Shown one piece after another: positions 45,021-56,797 of a stretch of DNA of 64,000 nucleotides. The number at the start of each line of letters is the position of its first letter. Positions within the stretch are counted from its first letter, which is position 1. The notes beneath the pieces are model-generated. The model was given only the letters and a program-made list of their open reading frames with translations. It made no database searches and was not told where the DNA came from. Source of the stretch: Stichopus chloronotus (taxonomy: Eukaryota > Echinodermata > Holothuroidea > Aspidochirotida > Stichopodidae); the NCBI GenBank assembly GCA_021234535.1, contig CM037830.1:4562170-4626169 (forward strand), in the 5' to 3' direction. Both the position numbers and the translations under genes were made by a program.

Positions 45021-48000
45021 GAAACTTCTCTTTTTGAAGTAGCCTACTTTAAGCAAAACACCTCTTTTGTTCACCACTTACATGTTCAATGGTGTTAAAG
45101 GGTATCAGGAACTTAACGTAAAAGGTCCACGTCGTCTGTTCCGTTGTAAGTTACCCATCGGAAAATTACAACTATTCATCAGTCGTTAATCTTGAAAATC
45201 AGTTTTTAACTTCCTACACGTTCCGACGCCCAGTAGAAACAAAAATGATGTCGTGTAACTTGTTGAACATGGATACACCCTCTGCCATCTTGCGAAAATC
45301 AGGGAAAATCGATAAAATGCTACAGTAAAATGTACCGTTTTCATCATTTGCATATAGCAATGGTCTATGTCTTATTCTTAAAAACCACATTGTTTTGATT
45401 CTAAAGAGATAACCAGTTTTTTTTATTTTTGAGACAGTGGTTTTGAGTTGACTGATGTCGGCAAAGAACCGCACATCAAAGCTTTTTCTACGCAAAGATT
45501 ACGAGCTCATGTGCATGAATAATTACATGGATGTTCTTCGAAACAGATACATCACACAAACGTAAAAAGTTATCAGACAGTAGAAAGGCTAATAGGATTA
45601 GCAAGAACTACCCTTCCTGTTGTATCTCCTTTTTCTTTTGAACCTCCCCAGTATTGATCATGTATATATTAGGTATAATATGAGAATATAAGAGTATGTT
45701 TTCACACACAAACTTTCTTCTTCGTAGCTCATAGGTCCAGTCCTACGTACTGCATGCTGGCGTTGCAGGTGTTAAAATGCAGTTGTACGCCTAAATCGTT
45801 GGAATAACACCAAAATCGTTGGAACAACGTAATTTTGAGAACAGGAAATTCAAAGGAGAGGTACCGTTAGTGAGTCACAGCTCATAGTTTACTGAAATGC
45901 TCTATAATTTGAGCATGGAAAAATGTGCTATATTTGAAACAAAATGAAAAAATGCAGTAACTTTTAAAGAAGGCAAAGTGTCTCATAACAACTAGCCCAT
46001 TTGTCAAATCCCTATAGCTACGGTATCTACAGTAATCAAGGTATAGTGTAGGGGATTGCACTCAAACAAAACACGATAAGTCACACCTCATACGAGTGAC
46101 CAGGGTATTGAGGTATTGTAAATGTAAAGTGAATATTATAGGTTCATGAATGGAGCAAGAAACATTTTCCTACAGTTATTAAGATAAGTTGTGAGAAAAT
46201 TTTGTTTTACATCCAAAATGGAAATTGCAAATTTGTGGTAAAACAATAAGACATTTGCAGTGAAAAAAAAATTAAGGCAGTGCAAGTACAGAACAGTACA
46301 AGAACCTTACAGGAAATTTAAAAAAAAATAAATGCAGATAAATAACGAACATGTACAAATGCAAAAAATATGAAAAAGCATCGAAGGAAACTAATGGTTA
46401 ATTCATTCAGCACCTAAAACTAGTAAAATTGTGGTATCGAATGGCTGAGCCATCGAAGAATTTGGGTCAGTATAATGCCATCAGTTGGCTCAAACTAGCC
46501 TATCACTTATGTTGCTGGAAAGAGAACTGCTAACATTAACAGCGACCAAAGTGACATTTTTTTTGTCTCCAGTATACGTTTTTTATAGACTGAGTCTATT
46601 ATCGGCATTGTTCTGTGAAGAATGTTGCAAACCGATGTAGGCCTATGCAACTTTGCGAGGTGATTACGAAATTGCTTTATCTGCAAATCTGAAGAGCCCA
46701 TCAGTAGCTTTTACACAGACGAACAGTCTGTCTCTTTCGCAAAGGAAAAAAAAACTCATTACCACAACCACTACATTTTTCTTGATCACTCGCATTCCTC
46801 ATCTTTTCGACAAAATCGGATGTACAGTAACTCTTCTTTCACCTCGGAAAATATAGGAGGTGGAGAAACTATGTTGTATATCATTAAATAGATTATTTAA
46901 GTGCTTGAGCGAGTTAACCTTTAAATATCAGAGGATCGTGAATCACAACGGCTGAGGGTGACATTCTACATCTAAATAAAAGCGTGTCTCGTCAGACTGG
47001 TAGGTATACTAGGTATGGTTACGTACACTTTAAAATCCTTAAACTAGGAGTTCCCATCTATGCATGAAATCCTTTAAGAAGATTATTACACGTACACGTC
47101 TACGGTAGAACAGGAAACGTATTGGATCAATCCTTGCCAAGTAGGAAAAATTTTCCTGTTCACATTCGCACAAGGGCGACTTCTATATGCCAAAAATTCG
47201 TCAGACAGTCAAAAAGGAACATTAAACTATGTTGTCATGTACGCGCCGCAACATAATACAACTCCCACGGTCCACATGATGCCATAAATTATACCAAAAG
47301 TTGTCCTTAATCAGCAAAGGCTCTCGCCGCCCCTGCCTTGTTGGTCTAGTACACGTTTAAGAGAAAACGAGACATGATAATTCTCTTTGTCCATAATTGG
47401 ACACAACATGCATTAAAATGTATATGTATACACTGAGAGTGCCGCTAAATATTTTGTTCGATACTTTAACGACTCCCACAGTTTGCATCACCAACGGACT
47501 GACATTGACAATCGGACTTGTTTACGAGTATACTGATACTCGGGTACTGAACGTGGTTTGCAAAATTTACAAAAGGAGCAATCCCCAAATCTGCTAAAAT
47601 CTTCGTGAACTGTAGCAAATCGTCAAAAACTAAGAATGAAACTTTCATGAAAAAAAAAATAATAAAAAAGATCACCGAATTTCAAAATCGACAACTAGAT
47701 TAGCCTGAATAGCATCTTGTTAAATTGATTTCTTCATACAAGGGGAAGTCGATTGAGATGGTATAAACTAGCAGTTGTGTTTTTCCTCCGGCACTCTACA
47801 GCGGCCCCACACGGGTCTTCTTTGCGAATCTTGTATAAAACTATGGAAAAAAAATCTGCAGAGAAGAAATACGTCATTCAGATGGGTTATTAATGACTCT
47901 ATTTAAATTTTAAACATAAAATGTTTTAATCAGACACTTTTTGTTGTCAAACATCAATGATTTGTTATTAAACATTAATCAACGTGAGGCGCAAACCTAA

Positions 48001-51000
48001 AACGCAGCTTTTTAAATACGAACAGCCTTGTACCCTTACCAATACACAAGATTAAAGTTGATAGGTTCATTAATCACCCGAACAATACCTGGGAGTATTT
48101 GGCCTCTTGTGAGCTGCTTAAAAAAACACATCCTTATTTACAATCGTCGTGACCTGCAAATCCAAAGTGTGACGGGGTGGGACTTTTGGCTATGAAATTA
48201 ATTAAACACTGGTTGAAAGACTCATAAAATTGTTGAGGAATACTTGTGTTCACGTTATTAAATACTGGAGTGAGAATTGGACAAGTTCAAAAAATTACCT
48301 TGATTTGTTGCAGGTCAGCCGGAGAAAGGGATCAATGAATGGGATCAGCATGAGAACGGGATCAATCCGAGTGGGATCGTGCACTCTTAGAAAAGGATAG
48401 TGCGAGTATACGGGATCAACTTGGAATGGTGTCTATCTGCATGTGACAAAATGAGAGAATGTCCTCCACAGTGGCGTTTATTTGGAAGCTCCAGTGGGGT
48501 ACTTGAATGTATACACATACTTCATGAGTTGTAGGCCGCCTCATTGTAATTCGCTAGACATTGCCTTGGATCACTCCTTATTCCAATCGTGGAAGGATAT
48601 CTCCCATTTTCTATCGTTTCTTTTCGACTCACAAGGGTTCTTCCCATTGAAATGAAAGTAGAAAGTAAACGTAATGAAACCCATACTGAAGGGTACATAC
48701 GTAATTGTTAAAGGGGAACCGCGGTGAGTGTTCCATTTTCAGCCCTCACTTAATATATATATATATTTATTCAGGCTGTAAAACGGTTTTCCTTTAACAA
48801 GGCAAGTGTAATACGTGTATGACGTCGACTAATCGTTGCAAATGGTGATATTACGTGCCAAAAATCTCTCAAAGTTTCCAAAAGTGTATCAGTTTTAAAC
48901 GTATTTTCACATGTAATTGAAACGACAGATAGGGAAGAAACAGATGACGTAGCGATTTAAAGTCAATTTGAAAAAAAAAAAATGAATTGACTCTTTATGT
49001 ATGCTAAGAACACACTCATAATCATTGGGCTTTCTGCCATGGGAACTTGGAAGGCGCCCTGATAAATTCTTTACCCCCCCCCTCACAAACACACGGCCGT
49101 TCAATGGTGGATCTCTCCGACTCTATAGCTATGGCTCTGTCTCATTGGTTGATATGCATATAATATATATGTAGATATATTTAACGTGATTCTGATGTTG
49201 GTAGTCTATGATTGACTAAACAGAGGACGAGGCGATGGATGTAATACTTAACTGTCGCCCTTTCACGAAACTTGACATGGAACCAGCTGTCACAAACCAA
49301 TAATTCGTCCAGGGGCGTAATTTTCATTAATTCTGTACAGGTTAAGTTACATAACGCTGCTAGAAGCGGAGGTGACGTCAAGGTCAAGTTACAGTCTAAT
49401 GGTGACTGCCAACGCTATGGGTAAACACTACTTGACAGGTTTATGTGAGCTATTGCAATCTTGCACGTATTAAAAAAAAATTACATTTGAACTCCAATCG
49501 CCATGAAATGCCTGTGTGAAATATAAGCTTGGTTGCATTAGTGAGATGACCAGATCTAGAAGTCTGAACCACTGGAGAGGAGATACAAGATGGCGTATCT
49601 GTGATATCACAGAGGTTAAAATGATAACATTATTTTTCAGAGTATAGCTAAGAACAGCAATAGGTTTTTTACTAATAGAAAGTTCCGACACGTTTGAACT
49701 AAAACAATACAATGATGTTGATTAGTGTCATATCCCTGACGCCCCCCCCCCCCTAAAAAACAACAACAACAACAACAACAAAAAAACAGAGAAAATACTT
49801 GGAAATAACCCTATGTGGTAATAGTCAAATTTTATCCCACAAGAGTGAAGAAAATTAAAATTATGAAATAAATGTATAGGGTGTACCTGCAGATGGAACG
49901 GAAGGGGGGGAGGGGGCACAATACAAGAAGGGAAAAGAGGACAGAGAGAAAAGAAATAGAATCCAAAGAAAGAACGAAGAAACAGCAGATAAAATTAAAA
50001 CAGACCTGCATGCAGTACAGGTCACAATGAAATGCACAGTGTAATAATATATGAACATAAAGACCGGGGTCCCTATATGAAACTGGATGGATTGGGAGCT
50101 TTGTGTCGTCATTTGGGATGTCATTCCCTCCATGACCGAATTTCTTAGTCGCTTGCTTCTTGTCACAACATCGGCTGTATGCGATAACTATAAAGTTACG
50201 GCTAGAAACCATGAAAAAAAAAGGATGAATAAGTACCGTACGAAATTGTACACCCCTACCTTATCTTTACGGATGAACATGACTATAAGGCTGAGGGAAG
50301 AAAAGTTCATGGATATGGCCATTAAGCGATACCGTATACTGCCTACGCAGTTGAGGGCTGATTTTTATGTGCACTCACTAATGGAGACGGTAGCATAAAA
50401 CTTTGATGAAAAATGTTGCCTCCAGAGGTAAATGCACGACGAAAATGGCCCGAGTAGTAGTGAATACTATATGACGATGATTCGATTGGCCATGCCTTTG
50501 ACGTCTACATTCAGAAGGGGATTCTAATATAATAGTTAACGGAGAAATGCCCATGAATTGCATGCATCATGCACAGGTAGTTGAACTTTTTGTATCAACT
50601 GTCTTCATACAAAAGGGCCACGATATTTGTTTTTAGGAAAATGGTATAGCTTGTCAATGTGAGTTGCAGTCCTATCGGGGTAGAAAACAATTGTCACCTA
50701 ACCGACTAAAAATATGCCATTTGAAATTATAAATGTCTAGGTAGACAAGTATGATTTTTCGATTTTTTTGTCTTGAAATCAACATTATGTATAGTAAAGA
50801 ATGGAGACGCGATCATTGGGGCAATGATTCCGTGAATTTTGACTTTTATTAACTATAAATAGGACGGGCGAAAGGGGCATGTTAAAATGTGAATTTTTAA
50901 GTTGAAGTCGCGACAGCAGAATATATTATGAAATGGTTTGGAATGTTGGAACTTTGAGCTTCGCAGTGTATGTCCCATATACAGGAAGCTCTTCCAGCTT

Positions 51001-51477
51001 CCTGGTGTTGAGAAGCACCATTGAACAAATTTATGATGACAAGCATGCTCCCACGATCATGAATTATTAACTATGGTCTAAGTCACACTTGCGATGAAGT
51101 GATCCAAAACATTTGTATGAGAATGACGATAGTGTTCTTATAGTCCAGTCCCCTCCCCCTCCAGTCGGACAGTGATCTTAAAAGGACAGTTATGATAGGA
51201 CAGCTGAGAACAGGTAGGTTTTATTACAAATGAAAGGTATACTTGGAAAATTATCAAAACTGAGCGGGTACGTTATGACATGGTTGTCGCTCGGTACATG
51301 CGTGGCGTTACCAGGAAGGTGCAACGTACTTGCATTCATCTATGCATCGAATGGTCCAAGGAGTGAAGTTTGAACAGTCGCAAAACTAAGATGGCAGGCG
51401 CACACTTTGTGGCATCTCCCACCCACCATTTGATAGATAACGACTTGTCCTATGATGGCGGTTGTAAATTCCCATAC
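45021..51477. other. Long non-coding stretch
   Basis: Low-complexity items are (C)n near 49,073-49,082, (C)n plus (AAC)n at 49,741-49,785, and short A-runs. GGGATC recurs five times at 48,329-48,412. TGACGTCA at 49,373-49,380 overlaps TCAAGGTCA, an extended nuclear-receptor half-site, at 49,378-49,386. No exon was accepted. Confidence 0.4.
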
Positions 51478-51775
51478 CTTGACCGTCAACATTTTTAAAC
51501 GCAGAAGGGGTGGAACTTTGGAGCGTTGACTCCATCCCCTTGCATGAGCTCTCCCAGCAAAAGTCTCCACACTTCACCTTCAATTTTCTAAAGTACTTTA
51601 GATCTAATCCAATCATTCTGATTTTTGTATCATCGTTGCTGAAATTTGTACTCTTCAATATCAACACGACAAAAAGGACGATGATATCGTAAGCGATGAC
51701 ATAAAAACAGTCTCCGTATCTGATTTTTAGGCACTTTTCCCTAAGGATTAACCTGTTCTGTCGGACGAACATCAT
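51478..51775 (-). CDS. Possible start exon of a type II membrane protein
   Basis: Two tandem ATGs open a minus-strand frame of 99 codons plus one base that ends at CAAG/GTATGGGA, a usable donor. The order is a short basic cytosolic tail (RQNRLILREKCLKIR), a hydrophobic segment (VIAYDIIVLFVVLIL) at about residues 27-41, a possible N-glycosylation site (NFS), and a Cys-containing stem (KCGDFCWESSCKG). This layout is that of Golgi type II enzymes, but no catalytic domain is visible and no family is recognised. Without splicing the frame stops after 129 codons. No downstream exon was found, so it may also be chance. Confidence 0.35.
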
Positions 51776-53139
51776 CTAATTGTTGTGTGCTGTCATGAAA
51801 TGCGATTGCGTAATAAGGTAAACATTGTTGTTAACTTGCATGGTTGAAATGCTGACTGTCCCAGTGAGTCAACAAACGTCACCGACCTTTGATAATAATC
51901 TGTATGTACGTCAGCATTACCGCAATTCATTGTTTGTATGACCAAAGAAAAAGCAAAAACAGTAACGTCAAATATACACAAGCACACATGTAAAATTCTT
52001 GCTATATCGCAACTGATAAATATCCTGCGGAGTGTGTTTCATGTACAACCGGCAACGTATGACTTACAATCTTGGACCAAACTGCGTTGGGACACCCAGC
52101 TTCCCCTTTCAATGTTGGCTTCAGAAATACAATTCACAGTATGCATTCACAACAACAGGAAGGGCACTGGCAACATCATGGGGCAGGGAGGAGGGGGGGG
52201 GGGTATTATAATGCTCGGAACTGAGATTCAAGAAAATCATACCAAAGTGCCTCAACTTTTGTGGAATATTGTAGTATACCACGTACAGGAAAACATATAA
52301 AAATAGTATACTGATAATTCTACGATCTTGTATTAGAGTTTGCAGAACACTATAAGCTGAATATACTGTGCCGTGAATTTGTGATGTACATTAAGGGCGT
52401 CTGCATAGAACAGATGAGAATCTTCAAGTTCATCTTAAACTTGTCTTGCCTTTCGTGATTCGTTCTATCACATGACAACGTCAGCCTGAAAATTATGCAA
52501 AGTTATTTTGTAAAACAGCAGGCTGTGAACTTGCGACTACAGTGTTTCACGCACAGACCAGTACATCTACTCCCATTTTCATAATTTTGATCATCAAGTT
52601 GGTCAGACTGAGAAATTTTTCAAAATCCGATACTAAGAAGGTTCAATTTAGGTTTCCCAAACAAATCTCTCTGGCTTGGATTGGGATTCCGGGAACCTTG
52701 AAAACTTTTGTCTTACTTTTCATTCAGTTAGAATACCCTATTTGCAAGCCAGTTACATTCAGAAACCAAATATGAACGGGCTAAATCTAATGTCTGGCAG
52801 ATCTTTCCCGACATTGCACAGATACTCATGTATCTTTTAATTTGCTTTTGATAAAAGTGATGGCAAGATGATTTTCGTTGCTGAGCAATCATTGAACCAA
52901 ACGTACAGGGGGTTTGAAAGTTCTTTACATAGATGTTAGGGATACAAATTGATATAGCAAGTGGGCCCCGGGTGTCGGATGGCGTCTGAAAATAGGGATA
53001 TGTAATGCAATATAGTGAGTGTCATTACGTAATTCGCCACTGGAGAACGGACATTAATTCAGAGACCTCCTGAGTATAGACCTTTCATGGTGCTGATCTG
53101 TCAGCAAGAGACTTTGAATTTGAAAGTTTGAGGATCAGG
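51776..53139. other. Non-coding stretch
   Basis: A G-run lies at about 52,191-52,202. No exon was recognised. Confidence 0.4.
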
Positions 53140-53600
53140 GAGCAAACTCGGACTCATCAAGGATCCTATAACATGTTGACCGTGAATTGTACAAAGGACA
53201 ACGAGGCAGGGGAAACCAGACAATTGCCAATGCAAACCTGTGCAAACCCAAACCTGCACGAGGGACCGGCCATTTAACTTCCCAATCCGAGAGTGCATCC
53301 CTCAGTCTTTAGCCACTTTCCCAAAGACTGGGAGGGGTGGAGAGGTTGTCCCAGTTAAGCAGCCCAAACAGCTGTACCGAGCAACCTCAAGCGGACAAGA
53401 CCAAAGCGGACATTTATTTGGGTTCATGAGAAACCCAAATAATCGATTCAGCACCACTGTGAAGAGCTTTACTGAGCAAGCCAAGTTTGAATCCCCAGAA
53501 ATTCTCCGAGTGGTTCCCCCGGGATTTGGTCCGGGGACCCAAAAGATTGCAAGGCAGCTTTTAACCAACCAGTCAACTCTCCACCCAAGAGAAAACTGAC
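53140..53600 (-). repeat. Probable tRNA-derived SINE or related repeat
   Basis: On the minus strand, TGACTGGTTGGTTAAAAGC (53,557-53,575) resembles an A box and GGACCAAATCC (53,522-53,532) a B box, about 25 bases apart. The body to the left is unusually G+C-rich for this window, open in frames on both strands, and holds small inverted words (GGGTTTCTCATGAACCC). No poly-A or tail repeat was fixed, so the limits are approximate. Confidence 0.4.
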
Positions 53601-54484
53601 ACTATAGCTGTCAAAATAAACATTGTAAATAAAAAAAAAAACAATTTCTCATCGATAAAAGTAAAGATCTTAGAAGAGATCCCCGAGTATAACATAAGCT
53701 TTCAGGAGAATCATGGTCAAGGAGCTGAGGAATAAATACATGGAGGTAGCCCTCCACATTGATGTTATTCGAAGTCAACACTCAGGCTGATAGGAACATG
53801 CACTCAGCTCCCCGACAGTAAGCAGGGATGACGATCGGGCGGGGATATACCCCCATGAAAATGGGTGAGGGGATGCAATACAACATATCTCCCATAGATT
53901 GTTGGGGCAAGGATATTTTCATGCCTATATCTACACATATGGTCCATTAGGAGTTCTGAACTGACTATTCTAAAACTTCTTCAGTTAATCCCGATTATAT
54001 AAAGCTTCATGTTAATGTTGTGTTAGAACACTTTGTGTCTTACATAAGCAAACATTTCTAGAAGGGAAAGGATGGCTTCCATAACTTGTGGTCATGCTTC
54101 TACATTTTGCACCATATCCCCCACACTCTCACGAACGAACCCCTGCCCTCGACGGGAAACGAAGAGATGAAACATTTCCTTCTTCTTTTTATACCAATGC
54201 AAAAAAAAAAAAAAAATGAAATGATTACACACCCTACTCTTTTACCCAGTCCGACTCTGGATGTGACTATTAATACAACCCTTGACTTTAACATTGTAGC
54301 AGCCTACTTCCCTTGGCATACAGCTGGTTGACTGTGCGCACGTAGAGTCTGGATAGCCACTCATGATTGCAATGCTGGTTTGAGGTTCTGTGGTTCCAAT
54401 AATAGCTACTACTAATAATCACAACTCCAAAAAGTCAAAGTCAGTAATATTATTACAAACCTCTAAACCTCGGGACTGCCCCGA
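53601..54484. other. Non-coding stretch
   Basis: A 15-base A-run lies near 54,202-54,216. Nothing else was recognised. Confidence 0.4.
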
Positions 54485-54569
54485 TGACGTCAATGTGTCC
54501 TAGCAACATGCAAATGAAACCAATCAAAAGCCACTTTATACGACTTCGGAACTTTGGATTGATCACGTG
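54485..54569. promoter_or_regulatory. Promoter-like cluster: CRE, X-box-like, octamer, CCAAT, E-box
   Basis: TGACGTCA at 54,485-54,492 (perfect CRE) is followed by CCTAGCAAC at 54,499-54,507 (RFX X-box half-site), then directly ATGCAAAT at 54,508-54,515 (perfect POU octamer), CCAAT at 54,520-54,524 and CACGTG at 54,564-54,569. A donor-like AAG/GTAGGT follows near 54,670 on the plus strand, which could end a non-coding first exon. The direction of transcription is undetermined and no coding exon was tied to it. Confidence 0.5.
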
Positions 54570-55392
54570 GTCTTTGGTTTTGTTGGGCGGATATAGTTCT
54601 TGTTCAATCTGTTGGGCCTACCCATGCACACTGTGCATTTTGCATTTTGACAGGACTCACCGATTGAAGTAGGTAGGCTCTCCACATTGTACACAGCTGC
54701 TCTCGACACGACCTAAGCTTGATCTGATCAACATACTAACACTAGTAACAGGCACGTATTTTCAATACAGCTAGCATTGTCCGATGTTTCGATACTAGCT
54801 CTGAGATACGAATTACGATGCTCTTTGACTAGCCGAAAAAATAAGTTGATTGTCTTTGCTGGAGATAGTTGGAATTGTAAGCGTCACATGCAATTTGGAT
54901 CTTACGGGAAGGAGAGGAATCACAACATTGTATTTAATTGAAAGGATTAAACCGTCCTGACCATTTTACGGTAGGCTAAAGCTGTGTCTGTGTATAAACT
55001 ATAATGCCTGCATTGTCATTAGGCTATTAATTTTAGTTGCACTAAGCCTATAAGTATAACTGTACAATAACAAGAAGGTTCAGAAAAGAACGGTTAGGTT
55101 TACTTGTTAATCAACCGTGTAGCAATATTCATGTGTTTGGGTTCAATAGAAAATTCGAAGTTAGAGTTTGATGCAACGTCAATTTAGAGCTTGTAAGTAA
55201 TGTTGGCATACTTTGGGTTTAATGTGTGTAAAGTAGCCTAGGCATAAGGCCTAACGTAAGCCAAAACAACAGCCAAGTAAAATTATGCAAGCCTCTCTCA
55301 GGTTTAGACCTGATGCCACATTGAGTTAGGCCATGTGCCTGACTGACAGGCATAGGGTTGTAGCCACATTCATACTTGGTACTTAATTAGCC
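54570..55392. other. Non-coding stretch, possibly first exon/intron of an unseen gene
   Basis: TAAGGCCTAACG-type words occur at 55,245-55,260. No coding exon was recognised. Confidence 0.35.
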
Positions 55393-55934
55393 CAGGGCTG
55401 TGCGTTACATTGCACTCCACGCCACAGTCCTTGTGCCGCTAACACAAATATTTAACCCATTTAAGCTTTGCTAAAAAGTACCTCCAAATCAGCGAAAACA
55501 ATTCATACAGTACTTTCATTACAGCTGAATGATACCTAAGTGCATCTTCACTGTAAGATTACTCATATAACTTTTTGGTGACCATTTTTAGTGACCATTC
55601 GAAGTACAAATCAGGAAAATTTTGCATCATGCACTCACTCGAAGACTTGTGAATATGGCGTTCAGCTTTATTCTGATTTGGTGTTACATTCAGTTTCATA
55701 AGTAAAAATTCGCTCATCATATTTTGGTAAAAAGCTTAGGCCTATGCAGGAAAAGTGAATGTGGTGCCAGAGATCACTGTGTAAAGTTTGGTAAGAAAAT
55801 GTAACTGTTTGTGAACATGAGAGTAAATGACTCTGGCAAGGGTTGGCTAATGGGTTAAAAATTTGTGTTAGCGGTGCAAGGGCTGTGATGTGGAGTGTAA
55901 TTAACATGGTCATGTAATGTAATGCACAGCCCTG
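55393..55934. mobile_element. Inverted-repeat MITE, CAGGGCTGTGC termini (~540 bp)
   Basis: The left arm, CAGGGCTGTGCGTTACATTG then CACTCCACGCCACAG, CCGCTAACACAAAT and TTTAACCCAT, reappears inverted at the right. There the reverse complement reads CAGGGCTGTGCATTACATTA, CACTCCACATCACAG, CCGCTAACACAAAT and TTTAACCCAT. The right arm has a ~17-base insertion. Arms are about 70-90 bp. No transposase and no clear target duplication were found. Confidence 0.7.
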
Positions 55935-56579
55935 TTCAAGGGCTAGTACTTTTATAAGCCATGCCTACCATAAATTTGGCAAATGATGTAGGGCCAATGC
56001 ATGAAACTGTAGTGTTACTGTTAGGCCTACCTAAAAAGTAGCATATTTCTAACTAGACCACCCAAATTTAAGGAAAGATGTCGACCATTGGCTATTCGAG
56101 GCTGAGGAGGAATGTTGTTATTAGGTCAAATGAGTGAGTGTAGTGTGTTCTGTCTAGGCTTAGCCATTGCCACTGTTGTGTTGAAGTGATTACTGAGGAT
56201 TGTATACATAGGGTTACCATCCATACTGGTTAATCGGGATTGCCCTGTTTTGTAAAGAAAATGTGAGTGTTGCAGGCAATGAGGCAAATCCTAATTTTTT
56301 CAGGAACAAATGTTAGCCTGGCTATTCTGTACTATAATCCTATGCATGTTTTTTGTGTAAAAATTCATGTGCATGCAATACTGCATTTGAACACTCCTCT
56401 GATTCACTCAACAACATATATTGAGATGGCTGTCCGCCCCAGTTCTTATGACCCCATCGACATCTAATGCTGGTGGGCCCCAGTAAATCAGTAAATTCAG
56501 GCCTTGAATGGCAGTTGTTTTATGATGCTATAGTGAGCGACCACACAGGTGTAGCCCTTTGGCTTATATTGTACTGTAA
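55935..56579. other. Non-coding stretch
   Basis: Nothing recognised. Confidence 0.4.
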
Positions 56580-56797
56580 GTTTACATCGGGCGAATACCA
56601 TAGTACGAACTTCATAATTTTCGAACAAATTTGGTATCTTTTTGAAGAAGGTCAGTTCAGATGTGGAAACCTTGGACTTCTCTTGGACAAAAACTCATCT
56701 TATTATGATTTGACCTAGCCAGGGATTGAACCCAGAATCTCCTGGTTGGTAAACTTCATTTCTGCAAATGCCACCACCTTTATCCTCTCAGCCACAA
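56580..56797 (-). repeat. tRNA-derived SINE
   Basis: On the minus strand, TGGCTGAGAGGATAAAGG (56,777-56,794) is a clear A-box region and GGTTCAATCCC (56,722-56,732) a clear B box, about 45 bases apart, as in tRNAs with a long variable arm or in SINE heads. A conserved-looking body continues leftwards. The tail was not identified, so the left limit is approximate. The plus-strand open frame here is incidental. Confidence 0.6.

Noticed and set aside
53141..53165. TGATGAGTCCGAG on the minus strand looked like hammerhead box 1
   Set aside because: No GAAA box follows and stem II cannot close; chance similarity.
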